The notes: generated by a model from the sequence alone, not told the origin. A DNA stretch of 17,699 nt from Clostridium sp. AF27-2AA (GCF_003478505.1 NZ_QUFI01000051.1:1-17699); one strand, 5' to 3'; positions 6,562-14,881 are shown, counted from the first letter of the stretch. Numbers and translations are program-made.

Positions 6562-7824
6562 TTATTTCAGGGCTTCTTTATAAAACTCTACAAATTCGTT
6601 ATAGCCCTCTTTGTTTAACTGCTCCTTCTGGAACTTCTTATTCTTGTTCATCATGGAAACAAGCACCTGGACACCGGCTTTGCGCTCGCCCATAGCCTGC
6701 TTCATGATCTGTCCGTAGCGTGCCGGATCCATGCCCTTCTCGATAAGATAAGCCTTCTTCGGAGCCGCATTTTCGATTTCGCCGCCCTGCTCCATAAGGA
6801 TGGTAACGATACGCTCAAAGCCGATAGAGAAGCCGCAGGCCGGAGTATCCTGACCGGTAAACTTGCCGATCATCTTGTCGTATCTTCCGCCGCCTGCAAC
6901 GGAACCGCCAAAGCCTTCCATGGAAACCTCGAAGATGGTTCCGGTGTAGTAGGACATGCCGCGCACCAGAGTCGGGTCAAAGGCCAGCTTAAAGTCGGTC
7001 TCGGCTACCTCGGTTACGGTATCCATGATATTGGCCAGATTCTCTGCGGTCTTTGTATCCAGCACACCGGCTAAGGTCTCGCCAAGACCACGGACTGCTG
7101 CGGCGTCCTCGCCAAGGCCGGATAACAGTTCTGCATACTTTTCTACGCTTTCCGCTGCGTAACCAAGCTCCAGAAGCTCTGCCTTTACGCCATCCAGACC
7201 GATCTTGTCCATCTTATCCAGGGTAATGAATACCTGGTCCAGGCCATCCTCGGGGAAGCCGCAGTAAAGAGCCATGCCCTTTAAAATGCCGCGGTCATTG
7301 ATGCGGACGGTAAACGCGTTCTTCGGGCAGATTCTGCCAAGGGCAGTGGTGGTAGCCAGGATCAGCTCAATCTCTGCCATGTTGGTTGCGTCACCCAGGA
7401 TGTCGATGTCACACTGGGTGAACTGACGGAAACGGCCGCGCTGCGGACGGTCCGCACGCCACACGCTGCCCATCTGCAGAGCCTTGAACGGACTCGGGAG
7501 CTGTGCTCCGTTATTGGAATAATAACGGGACAGCGGCAGGGTCAGGTCATATCGAAGTCCGCTGTCGGTTAAATCGTTCTCGGTTTCAGCGGTCTCGAGG
7601 TTTAATTTTTCTCCGCGCTTTAAGATCTTGAAGATCAGCTTCTCGTTGTCTCCGCCCTGTTTGCTGGTCAGGTTTTCGATGTGCTCCACACACGGAGTCT
7701 CCACCTGGGTAAATCCGAAACTGCGGTAGGTTTCACGGATCTGGTTCATCACATATTCCCGCACCTGCATCTCTGCCGGCAGGATATCACGCATGCCGGT
7801 AACCGGCTTCTTTTTTAATGCCAT
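6562..7824 (-). CDS. hisS: Histidyl-tRNA synthetase with short C-terminal domain
   Basis: This 420-residue class II synthetase charges tRNA-His. The catalytic core shows TGMRDILP near the N-terminus, TLPLSRYY (about 95–102), motif 2 (VWRADRPQRGRFRQFTQCD, about 121–139), the histidine-specific segment LVRGMSYYTGTIFE (286–299), GGGRYDKMIG (311–320) and motif 3 GFSIGFERIV (331–340). RGMSYY has Ser where many bacterial HisRS have Asp or Glu. The anticodon-binding domain after about 355 is only about 65 residues, shorter than the roughly 90–100 usual. The frame closes normally with no sign of a frameshift. GGAGA (7831–7835) lies 6 nt before the ATG. A clear promoter lies upstream, and aspS follows. 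Confidence 0.95.
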   Translation of the reverse strand: MALKKKPVTGMRDILPAEMQVREYVMNQIRETYRSFGFTQVETPCVEHIENLTSKQGGDNEKLIFKILKRGEKLNLETAETENDLTDSGLRYDLTLPLSRYYSNNGAQLPSPFKALQMGSVWRADRPQRGRFRQFTQCDIDILGDATNMAEIELILATTTALGRICPKNAFTVRINDRGILKGMALYCGFPEDGLDQVFITLDKMDKIGLDGVKAELLELGYAAESVEKYAELLSGLGEDAAAVRGLGETLAGVLDTKTAENLANIMDTVTEVAETDFKLAFDPTLVRGMSYYTGTIFEVSMEGFGGSVAGGGRYDKMIGKFTGQDTPACGFSIGFERIVTILMEQGGEIENAAPKKAYLIEKGMDPARYGQIMKQAMGERKAGVQVLVSMMNKNKKFQKEQLNKEGYNEFVEFYKEALK

Positions 7825-7883
7825 ATTTATTCTCCGTTTTCTATGTTTCTAAGTCTTCCTGAAAATCACATACTCGTTTACAA

Positions 7884-7912
7884 ATTATACTATTCTAAGG
7901 AACAAATTGCAA
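7884..7912 (-). promoter_or_regulatory. Promoter of hisS–aspS
   Basis: On the minus strand TTGCAA (7907–7912) lies 17 nt before a perfect TATAAT (7884–7889), in the 112-nt gap between the hemZ stop and hisS start. The predicted leader is about 50 nt. I saw no T-box or other large structure in it. Confidence 0.7.
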
Positions 7913-7936
7913 TCGTAAGCGTTCAACTTGTTACAG

Positions 7937-9448
7937 TTACTGCGCATCTGACAGCAATTTTTCTTTTCGCTCAATCATTTCCTCCACGCGGCTGATGTAC
8001 TGCTCCACATCCTTCACATTTTCACAGCGCTCGATACGGTTCTCCTCGGCGAACAGACGCTTGGTGGTGGTTCCTGCTCCGCAGCCGATAATGGTCTGCT
8101 GTTCCTCCATGATGAGCACGTTATAGATGCAGGCCTTTCCAGGTGCCGCATAGCCCACGTTCTCAAAATTGCCTGCCATATTTTTCTGGCGGTACAGATA
8201 GTACGGCTCCAGGCCCATCTCACGGGCGTAGCGGGCAGTCAGATCGATCATCTCCTGCGTATTCTCGATCTTTAAATCCTTATAAACTTCCTTCATGGTG
8301 TTTAAGCGTGCTGCGCGCTTAATGGCCAGGGAATGCACAGTGACGCTGTCCGGTGCCAGGGCCTTCACTGCCTCCATGGTGGCCTGTACATCCTCCAGAG
8401 TTTCCTCCGGCAGTCCGATGATGAGATCCATATTGATGTTGTCAAAGCCAACCTCACGGGCAAGCTTGAAACGGTCCACCACATCCTCCACTGTGTGGCG
8501 GCGTCCGATGAGACGCAGAGTATCCTGCTTCATAGTCTGTGGGTTGATGGAAATACGGCCCACGCCATGTTTCTTAAGCACCTCCAGCTTCTCCCGGGTG
8601 ATGCTGTCCGGACGTCCTGCTTCCACGGTAAACTCCTGAACGGCAGAGAAATCAAAGGTCCCCTTTAGTTTTGTGATCAGCCTGTCCAGATCTTCCGGAG
8701 AAAGAGAAGTCGGGGTTCCTCCGCCAAAATAAACGGTGTCCAGCGTGCAGCCCTTCTTCTTTTCTGCCACATAATCCAGTTCTTTGAACAGCGCATCCAG
8801 ATACTCGTGAGTGCGGTCCTTCCACTTTCCGATCGGATAAGAGGTAAAGGAACAATACAGGCAGGTGGTCGGGCAGAACGGAATGCCCACATACAAGCTG
8901 TAGCCTTCCTTATAATCAATGGTCGAAAGCAGCTTGCGTTCTCTCTGGGCAATTTCGATGCTTAAGTGAATCTTCTCATCGCTGGTGAAATAGGTATCCT
9001 TCATGTGGCGGAAAATCTGCTCTTCCGTTTCGCCTTCCGCAAGCTTTGTCATGGCAATCTTGGTCGGACGAATGCCTGTTAAGGTTCCCCACGGGAGCTG
9101 CTTTCCCGTCTGCTGCATGAGAAGCACATAGAGTCTGCGTTTAATCTTATTCTTTGTCTCAAAGCGATTTTCGTAATTTACTTTCAGAACACTGTTCTCC
9201 GCCGCCGCCTGAAATTCGGCCCGGATCTCCGGCTCCAGTTTCTCCATGGACAGCAGATGGAAGCAGGAGCTTCCGAAATATCCCAGACATAACGTAAACT
9301 CCGTACGATCTTCATTTACCGTTCCTTCCACAAAAAAGTCCAGCTCCTCCTGCATTTCATGCGCAAAGGTCTGTCCCGGGTAAAATGCCATCAGAAGCTC
9401 CCGGATATCCTGCTCGTAAGCGCTGTCATTTAACAAAATTCCGATCAT
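7937..9448 (-). CDS. hemZ: HemZ-family radical SAM protein (coproporphyrinogen dehydrogenase-like)
   Basis: This 503-residue protein has an N-terminal extension of about 180 residues, then a radical SAM domain with C192-PTT-C196-LY-C199, the CxxxCxxC cluster motif, and GGGTP (242–246) for SAM binding. This long form matches the HemZ group, annotated as oxygen-independent coproporphyrinogen III dehydrogenase. Members in Clostridia without full heme synthesis may do something else, so the substrate is inferred from family only. The ATG overlaps the TGA of the preceding MBL gene by 4 nt (ATGA), indicating translational coupling. The ribosome binding site is weak (GCGAGG), which fits coupling. 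A separate hisS promoter follows. Confidence 0.88.
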   Translation of the reverse strand: MIGILLNDSAYEQDIRELLMAFYPGQTFAHEMQEELDFFVEGTVNEDRTEFTLCLGYFGSSCFHLLSMEKLEPEIRAEFQAAAENSVLKVNYENRFETKNKIKRRLYVLLMQQTGKQLPWGTLTGIRPTKIAMTKLAEGETEEQIFRHMKDTYFTSDEKIHLSIEIAQRERKLLSTIDYKEGYSLYVGIPFCPTTCLYCSFTSYPIGKWKDRTHEYLDALFKELDYVAEKKKGCTLDTVYFGGGTPTSLSPEDLDRLITKLKGTFDFSAVQEFTVEAGRPDSITREKLEVLKKHGVGRISINPQTMKQDTLRLIGRRHTVEDVVDRFKLAREVGFDNINMDLIIGLPEETLEDVQATMEAVKALAPDSVTVHSLAIKRAARLNTMKEVYKDLKIENTQEMIDLTARYAREMGLEPYYLYRQKNMAGNFENVGYAAPGKACIYNVLIMEEQQTIIGCGAGTTTKRLFAEENRIERCENVKDVEQYISRVEEMIERKEKLLSDAQ

Positions 9449-10107
9449 GCCTGCATGCCTCGCTTTCTCACATAAGCTGCCACCGGATTATACTGCTTCT
9501 CATAACCAATGGTAGTAGCATCACCATGTCCCGGATAGACCATGATATCATCCGGCAGCACCAGAAGCTTCTCTGCGATGGAATGAACAATGGCAGACAT
9601 GCTTCCGGTCGGAAGATCCGTCCGTCCCAGAGACTCCGCAAACAGGGTATCTCCGCTGAACAGCACCTTCTCCTCCGGCAGGTAATAACAGACAGAACCT
9701 GCTGTATGGCCCGGTGTGGCCATAACCTTCCACTCCCTGTTTAAGAAATGGAGTACATCTCCATCCCGCAGCAGATGGTCTGCGCTGATACCGGTCTGCT
9801 CTGTTCCCATGGTTCCGGAAAGATTCAGAAACGGGTCATTCAGCATCCGCTCATCGTCCATATGGACATAAACCTTGCATCCGTAAGCTTTGCGAATATC
9901 ATCCGCAGCCAGCATATGATCAAAATGCGCATGAGTAAGAAGGACTGCCTCAGGTTTCACGCCAAATTCCCGGCATTTGTTCTTTAAGTAATCCGCATTG
10001 TCTGCCGGATCGATGATCACGGCTGTTTTTTCGCCCTCACGGAACACGAGGTAACAGTTTGTGCTGACACCGCCCAGCACATAGGTTTTAATTCGAAAAT
10101 CACTCAT
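9445..10107 (-). CDS. MBL-fold metallo-hydrolase, glyoxalase II-like
   Basis: This 220-residue cytoplasmic metallo-beta-lactamase-fold hydrolase has the full metal-binding set: THAHFDH (H59, H61, D63, H64), GHTAGS (H134), SGDTLF (D153) and PGHGD (H194). Size and motifs match the small glyoxalase II-like group found next to rel and hisS in Firmicutes. The substrate is unknown, and hydroxyacylglutathione or another thioester is only a guess. AAAAGGAG lies a few nt before the ATG. The gene follows rel after 47 nt, across a terminator-like hairpin, and overlaps hemZ by 4 nt. Confidence 0.92.
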   Translation of the reverse strand: MSDFRIKTYVLGGVSTNCYLVFREGEKTAVIIDPADNADYLKNKCREFGVKPEAVLLTHAHFDHMLAADDIRKAYGCKVYVHMDDERMLNDPFLNLSGTMGTEQTGISADHLLRDGDVLHFLNREWKVMATPGHTAGSVCYYLPEEKVLFSGDTLFAESLGRTDLPTGSMSAIVHSIAEKLLVLPDDIMVYPGHGDATTIGYEKQYNPVAAYVRKRGMQA

Positions 10108-10137
10108 AATCTGCTCCTTTTCTATATCCGAAACACA

Positions 10138-10166
10138 GAAAAACTGCGGAACAACTATCCCGCAGT
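10138..10166 (-). terminator. Terminator hairpin overlapping the rel stop codon
   Basis: Minus-strand ACUGCGG (10160–10166) pairs perfectly with CCGCAGU (10143–10149) across a 10-nt loop. The last bases of the stem and those after it read UUUUUC. The rel stop TAG (10155–10157) lies in the loop, so the 5' arm is coding sequence. It probably ends or attenuates transcription between rel and the MBL–hemZ pair. Confidence 0.65.
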
Positions 10167-12440
10167 CCTTTCTATATCGATCACGCCATCGATCTGTCTT
10201 AACTTGTCCGTCAGCCGGTTCAGTTCTTCGATTCCGTGAATGTCAAACGTCATAATGATTGTGGCCTTGCCCTGCTTGCTGGTGCGCACATTCATCGAGG
10301 TGATATCGATCTGGCGCTCCGTAAACACCTTGGAAATATCGACAAACATGCCGATGCGGTTATTGGCGTAAATCTGGATCTCCGTAGTGTAGCGCTCCTT
10401 GGTGCTGCTGTCATCCTCCGGCTGCTGCCACTCGGCCTCAATGAGACGGGTGCGCTCCTCCGACGGAAGGTTGATAATATTCACACAGTCTGTCCGGTGA
10501 ATGGATACGCCGCGGCCGCGGGTCACATAGCCCACGATCTCGTCGCCCGGCACCGGACTGCAGCAGCGTGAGAAACGGACTGCCACATCATGGATGCCCT
10601 TTACCATAATTCCGCCCTTGGTCTTCTTGCTGACCTCGGCTTTGTTTCCGGACATCTCGCTGAGACCATCCAGAATGTTGGTATCGGTAACCTCCTTGCG
10701 GGTCTTCTTCTCCCGTTCCTCGATCATCTTATTGATGACCTGGCCTTCTTTTAAGCCACCATGGCCAATGGAAGCCAGAACAGAATCCCAGTCACGGAAG
10801 GCATAACGCTGCATGACCTTCTCCTGAAACTCCGGCTTATTTAAATCGCCAAAATTGATGCCCTTGGTCTTACAGTAACGATCGATGAGATCCTTGCCGC
10901 GGACGATGTTATCTTCTTTTAATTCACTCTTAAACCACTGGTTGATCTTGTTCTTGGCCTGGGTACTCTTCACCAGAGCCAGCCAGTCACGGCTCGGGCC
11001 TTTGGAGTTCTGGGATGTGATGACCTCAATGCGGTCGCCATTCTGGATCACATACTCGATCGGCACCAGTTTGCCGTTCACCCTTGCTCCGACCATCTTG
11101 TTGCCCACCGCACTGTGGATGGAATACGCAAAATCAATGGTTGTAGAACCGCTCGGCAGTGTCTTGACATCTCCTGACGGAGTGAAGCAGTACACATTCT
11201 CGGAGAATAAATCCAGATCTCCCTTTACCATGCTCAGGAACTCTTTGGAGTCACTGGTGTCCTTCTGCCACTCCAGGATCTGGCGCAGCCAGGACAGCTT
11301 TGCCGCTTCATCGCCTGCAGCAACCTTGCCGCTTCCGCTCTCCTTATACTTCCAGTGCGCCGCAATACCGTATTCTGCGGTACGGTGCATCTCAAAGGTC
11401 CGGATCTGGATCTCAAACGGCTGGCCGTTGCTGCCGATCAGTGTGGTGTGCAAAGACTGGTACATATTCGGCTTCGGCATGGCAATATAGTCCTTGAACC
11501 GGCCCGGGATCGGCTTGTACAGCTCATGGATAACACCCAGGGCAGCGTAACAGTCCTTTACCGTATCTACAATGATGCGCACTGCAAACAGATCATAAAT
11601 CTGATCCAGCGTCTTGTGCTGGTTGACCATCTTTCGGTAGATGCTGAAGAAATGCTTCACGCGTCCGTCAACCTTGGCCTCAATGCCGGCCTCCTTCATG
11701 TGGGTGGAAACCTCATCAACAATGCTCTTGACAAACTCCTCCCTGGCATCCTTACCAAGGGAAATCTTTTCCGCCAGATCATAGTAGACATCTGGCTGCA
11801 GATATTTTAATGAGAGATCATCCAGTTCCACCTTGATCTTGGAAATACCGAGACGATGGGCGATGGGCGCGTAGATTTCCATGGTCTCACGGGCTTTTTC
11901 CTTCTGCTTCTCCGGCTTCATGTACTGCAGCGTACGCATATTGTGCAGACGGTCGGCCAGCTTGATCAGGATGACACGGATATCTTTTGCCATGGCGAGG
12001 AACATCTTGCGCAGGTTCTCTGCCTGCATCTCCACCTTGTCCTTGGACCAGGACAGCTGGGTCAGTTTCGTGACGCCGTCTACCAGGAGCGCTACCTCCG
12101 GACCAAACTCCTTAGAAAGCTCATCCAGCGTCATGACGGTGTCTTCCACGACATCATGAAGAATGCCTGCCGCAATGGTCTCCTTATCCATCTCAAGGTC
12201 TGCCAGAATGATGGCAACACAAAGAGGGTGAATGATATAGGGTTCACCCGATTTTCGTTTCTGATCCTTGTGTGCCTCATGGGCAACCTTGTACGCTTTC
12301 TCGATCAGGGAGATATCATCTGAAGGATGATACTTCCGGATACTGCGGATCAGGTCCTTATACAATTCTTCCGGGCTGGTAAAATCTGCGGGATTCTCCA
12401 GCTCAATGTCCATTTTCTTCTCCGTCTGTTCATTCGCCAT
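10155..12440 (-). CDS. relA: Bifunctional (p)ppGpp synthetase/hydrolase, RelA/SpoT family
   Basis: This protein makes and degrades the stringent-response alarmone (p)ppGpp. Using the ATG at 12440 gives 761 residues, the usual length of Firmicute Rel. In that numbering the hydrolase HD domain has HDVVEDT (95–101) and LADRLHN. The synthetase domain has RFKDYIAMPKPNMYQSLH (314–331). RFKD is the RxKD form typical of bifunctional enzymes. TGS lies about 413–474, a Cys-rich domain about 616–652 (SRCCSPVPGDEI) and ACT about 685–758. An in-frame GTG at 12452 lies inside AGGTGG, which is the ribosome binding site for the 12440 ATG, so the shorter start is preferred. It has its own promoter and is followed by a hairpin terminator, MBL and hemZ. 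Confidence 0.96.
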   Translation of the reverse strand: MANEQTEKKMDIELENPADFTSPEELYKDLIRSIRKYHPSDDISLIEKAYKVAHEAHKDQKRKSGEPYIIHPLCVAIILADLEMDKETIAAGILHDVVEDTVMTLDELSKEFGPEVALLVDGVTKLTQLSWSKDKVEMQAENLRKMFLAMAKDIRVILIKLADRLHNMRTLQYMKPEKQKEKARETMEIYAPIAHRLGISKIKVELDDLSLKYLQPDVYYDLAEKISLGKDAREEFVKSIVDEVSTHMKEAGIEAKVDGRVKHFFSIYRKMVNQHKTLDQIYDLFAVRIIVDTVKDCYAALGVIHELYKPIPGRFKDYIAMPKPNMYQSLHTTLIGSNGQPFEIQIRTFEMHRTAEYGIAAHWKYKESGSGKVAAGDEAAKLSWLRQILEWQKDTSDSKEFLSMVKGDLDLFSENVYCFTPSGDVKTLPSGSTTIDFAYSIHSAVGNKMVGARVNGKLVPIEYVIQNGDRIEVITSQNSKGPSRDWLALVKSTQAKNKINQWFKSELKEDNIVRGKDLIDRYCKTKGINFGDLNKPEFQEKVMQRYAFRDWDSVLASIGHGGLKEGQVINKMIEEREKKTRKEVTDTNILDGLSEMSGNKAEVSKKTKGGIMVKGIHDVAVRFSRCCSPVPGDEIVGYVTRGRGVSIHRTDCVNIINLPSEERTRLIEAEWQQPEDDSSTKERYTTEIQIYANNRIGMFVDISKVFTERQIDITSMNVRTSKQGKATIIMTFDIHGIEELNRLTDKLRQIDGVIDIERTAG

Positions 12441-12448
12441 AGAAAAAG

Positions 12449-12454
12449 CCACCT
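12449..12454 (-). promoter_or_regulatory. Ribosome binding site that sets the rel start
   Basis: AGGTGG on the minus strand lies 8 nt before ATG (12438–12440). The upstream in-frame GTG (12450–12452) is part of this site and has no ribosome binding site of its own, so it should not be used as the start. Confidence 0.75.
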
Positions 12455-12477
12455 TTTTGAAGATAATATATTAACAC

Positions 12478-12506
12478 ATTATAAAATTTTTTGTCGGAAA
12501 ATGCAA
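12478..12506 (-). promoter_or_regulatory. Promoter of rel
   Basis: On the minus strand a perfect TATAAT (12478–12483) lies 17 nt after TTGCAT (12501–12506), in the gap between the cbiC stop and rel start. The -35 is weak but begins with TTG. The predicted leader is about 30 nt. This separates rel from the cobalamin genes. Confidence 0.6.
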
Positions 12507-12535
12507 GCATTACGTCCCGAAGGCTTAGTTTTAAG

Positions 12536-13192
12536 CTATTTGCCCGATTTCTGCGTCCTGGTGACCTGATACATCAGCGCATTGCACACAGCTGCCGCAA
12601 TATTACTTCCGCCTTTTCTTCCGCGCGCCACGATGCATGGCACACTCGACTGATAGATGAGCTCCTTCGACTCTACTACATTTACAAAGCCCACCGGGGT
12701 TCCGATGATAAAATCCGGATGGATCTCCCCCTTCTGCATCATCTCATACAATCGAATAAGGGCCGTCGGCGCGTTGCCGATGGCAAAGATGACCGGTCCG
12801 GCAAGCGTTGCCGCGCGTTCCATACTGACGATAGCCCTTGTCACGCCCCGCTCCTTCGCCTCAGCCGCCACATCCGGATCTGCCATAAAGCAGCGGACCG
12901 TTCCGTTTAGCTGTTTGAGTGCCGCCTTGTTTACACCGGCCAGCGCCATGTTGGTATCCGTCACGATGGTAAAGCCCCTGCCGTTCTTCATCAGATTTAC
13001 TGCCAGCTCCACCGCTCCATCAGAAAAATAGAGATTGCTGGCATAATCAAAATCCGCCGCGGTATGGATACAACGCTTCACCACGGCCAGCTCACCCGGT
13101 GTCCAGTTTCCTTCCGGCATCTCAGCTTCGATGATGGCCATACTGCGGGCCTCGATCTCCTCCGGGCGGACCCACTGCATTGTTTCTATCAT
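12536..13192 (-). CDS. cbiC: Cobalt-precorrin-8 methylmutase
   Basis: CbiC moves a methyl group from C11 to C12 of the corrin ring to give cobyrinate. With the ATG at 13192 the protein has 218 residues, close to the family norm. The conserved catalytic His falls at H43 in RCIHTAADFD. DTNMALAGVNK, FAIGNAPTAL, GTPVGFVNVVESKE and ARGRKGGSNIAAA are all typical of CbiC/CobH. AAGGA lies 7 nt before the chosen ATG. The frame is open upstream. An alternative ATG at 13276 has AGGA 7 nt before it (13284–13287) and would add 28 residues that I do not recognise from known CbiC proteins. It is the last gene of the cobalamin group here. No convincing terminator follows the stop, and a rel promoter does. 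Confidence 0.93.
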   Translation of the reverse strand: MIETMQWVRPEEIEARSMAIIEAEMPEGNWTPGELAVVKRCIHTAADFDYASNLYFSDGAVELAVNLMKNGRGFTIVTDTNMALAGVNKAALKQLNGTVRCFMADPDVAAEAKERGVTRAIVSMERAATLAGPVIFAIGNAPTALIRLYEMMQKGEIHPDFIIGTPVGFVNVVESKELIYQSSVPCIVARGRKGGSNIAAAVCNALMYQVTRTQKSGK

Positions 13193-13223
13193 AATGTTAT
13201 CCTTTCCATTTTTTTCCTGTTCA

Positions 13224-13284
13224 AACCTGGATGTTCTTTCAACATGCAGATTGTCCACATGCATTCCCGGCTTCATACCAGGTT
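13224..13284 (-). other. Paired RNA element in the cbiP–cbiC gap
   Basis: In minus-strand RNA AACCUGG (13278–13284) pairs perfectly with CCAGGUU (13224–13230). Directly against the second arm sits a hairpin AUGUU-GAAAG-AACAU (13231–13245). A further UGCA/UGCA pairing is possible inside. No U-tract follows, so it is not a terminator. It lies over the alternative cbiC start (13276) and borders its AGGA site. It may affect translation start choice or mRNA processing, but this fold was found by eye only. Confidence 0.4.
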
Positions 13285-13295
13285 CCTGTCTGTCT

Positions 13296-14879
13296 TTAGG
13301 ACTCGTACTCTTCCATAATCTTATAGACCGCCTCCATATCCAGCGACCGGCGCACCAGGTCTGCCAGCTTATCATACTGGCTTTCCTTATATTCTTCCAT
13401 ACTTTGTGCCTTTGCAGTCAGGCTGATGCCTTTCTTTTCTGCCAGCCGGGTCAGAATCGCTCCGGTAAACTCCAGATTATCAAACAGGCCGTGAAGATAA
13501 CTTCCGAATACCAGGCCATCGGCCCGGACGAAACCATCCATGCGGCCGTCTGCAAGGCAGATTGCCGGGGTAACACTGTGATCTGCCCGGGAGGCATTTC
13601 CTGGCTGCTGTCCTGCACCCGCCTGCTGCGAGCCATTCAAGCCCGACCCTGCCTCAGCCGGAAACGTCTCTCCCATATGGATCTCATACCCCTTCACGCT
13701 CTGCCCGGTCACCTGGTCATAAACTCCAGCTGCTGCCATCACCGTTCCTTCTGTCCGGGTTCTGGTTTTCTCTGCCGCAAAGATGGTCTCTGCCGCCAGA
13801 AGTCCCATGCCCCGCATGGTGCTGCCCGGTTCCCCTTCCACACCATGCGGATCAGAAAGCTGTTCACCAAGCATCTGATAACCGCCGCAGATTCCGATCA
13901 CCGGAACTTTCTGTTCCTCCACCAGCCGCCAGATCATGGCCTCCAGTCCGCTCTCCCGCAGCCATTTTAAGTCAGCCATGGTATTTTTCGTTCCCGGCAG
14001 GAGGATCAGATCCGGCCGTCCCAGATGTGCCGGCCGGTCCACATAGCGCAGAGAAACGCCATCATAATGTTCCAGCGCATTGAAGTCCGTAAAATTGGAG
14101 ATATGCGGCAGATGGATCACCGCCACATCCAGGCCGTCCTGCGCCTTAGTCCGCACCAGACGGTCGGACAGGCTGTCCTCATCATCCAGATCGATCTGCT
14201 CCATGGGGATCACGCCCACCACCGGAATGTGAAGCCGCTCCTCGATCATGCGGAGTCCCGGCTCCAGAATCTTAACATCACCACGGAATTTATTGATGAT
14301 GAGACCCTTGATGCGGGCCCGCTCCTCCGGCTCCAGCAGACTGACGGTTCCATATAATGATGCAAACACGCCGCCCCGGTCAATATCTCCCACCAGAAGC
14401 ACCGGCGCATTCGCAATCTTTGCCATCCCCATATTCACGATATCATTGTCCCGCAGATTGATCTCTGCCGGACTTCCGGCACCCTCCAGGACAATGGCAT
14501 CAAACTGGCTTTCCAGCCTCTCGAACGCCTCCCGGACTGCCGGAATAAATTCCGTTTTGCGGCGGTAATAATCCATGGCTCTTAAATTTCCGAACACCTC
14601 GCCGTTTACGATCACCTGGCTTCCCATCTGGCTGGTCGGCTTTAGCAGGATCGGGTTCATGTCCACGGTAGGCGCGATTCCAGCCGCCTCCGCCTGCATG
14701 GCCTGGGCCCGCCCGATTTCCAGTCCATCTTTGGTAATGTAAGAGTTCAGGGCCATATTCTGGGATTTAAACGGTGCAACGGAGTAACCATCCTGCTTGA
14801 AGATCCGGCACAGGGCCGCCGCCACAAAGCTCTTTCCGGAATTGGACATGGTCCCCTGGATCATGATTTTCTTTGCCAT
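13296..14879 (-). CDS. cbiP: Cobyric acid synthase
   Basis: This ATP-dependent glutamine amidotransferase amidates side chains b, d, e and g of adenosylcobyrinic acid a,c-diamide to give cobyric acid. The 527-residue protein has an N-terminal dethiobiotin-synthetase-like ATP domain with GTMSNSGKS (9–17), FKSQNMALNS (37–46), LEGAGSPAEINL (131–142) and DIDRGGVFASLYGT (165–178). The C-terminal amidotransferase-like domain has the nucleophile C331 in GICGGYQMLG and H463 in YLHGLFDN. A Gly/Gln/Ala-rich stretch (about 408–433) makes it somewhat longer than usual. The ATG follows the cbiF stop by 2 nt, with AAGGGGGT as the ribosome binding site. Confidence 0.97.
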   Translation of the reverse strand: MAKKIMIQGTMSNSGKSFVAAALCRIFKQDGYSVAPFKSQNMALNSYITKDGLEIGRAQAMQAEAAGIAPTVDMNPILLKPTSQMGSQVIVNGEVFGNLRAMDYYRRKTEFIPAVREAFERLESQFDAIVLEGAGSPAEINLRDNDIVNMGMAKIANAPVLLVGDIDRGGVFASLYGTVSLLEPEERARIKGLIINKFRGDVKILEPGLRMIEERLHIPVVGVIPMEQIDLDDEDSLSDRLVRTKAQDGLDVAVIHLPHISNFTDFNALEHYDGVSLRYVDRPAHLGRPDLILLPGTKNTMADLKWLRESGLEAMIWRLVEEQKVPVIGICGGYQMLGEQLSDPHGVEGEPGSTMRGMGLLAAETIFAAEKTRTRTEGTVMAAAGVYDQVTGQSVKGYEIHMGETFPAEAGSGLNGSQQAGAGQQPGNASRADHSVTPAICLADGRMDGFVRADGLVFGSYLHGLFDNLEFTGAILTRLAEKKGISLTAKAQSMEEYKESQYDKLADLVRRSLDMEAVYKIMEEYES

Positions 14880-14881
14880 GC

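Noticed and set aside
12507..12535. Possible terminator after cbiC containing a CUUCGG tetraloop
   Set aside because: The UUCG loop is closed by only two GC pairs, the larger AAGC/GCUU pairing is four pairs with a long loop, and the following U-run is short. Too weak to call.
13193..13295. Cobalamin riboswitch in the cbiP–cbiC gap
   Set aside because: The gap is far shorter than a cobalamin riboswitch and I see no B12-box-like core. Only the local fold reported above is supported.
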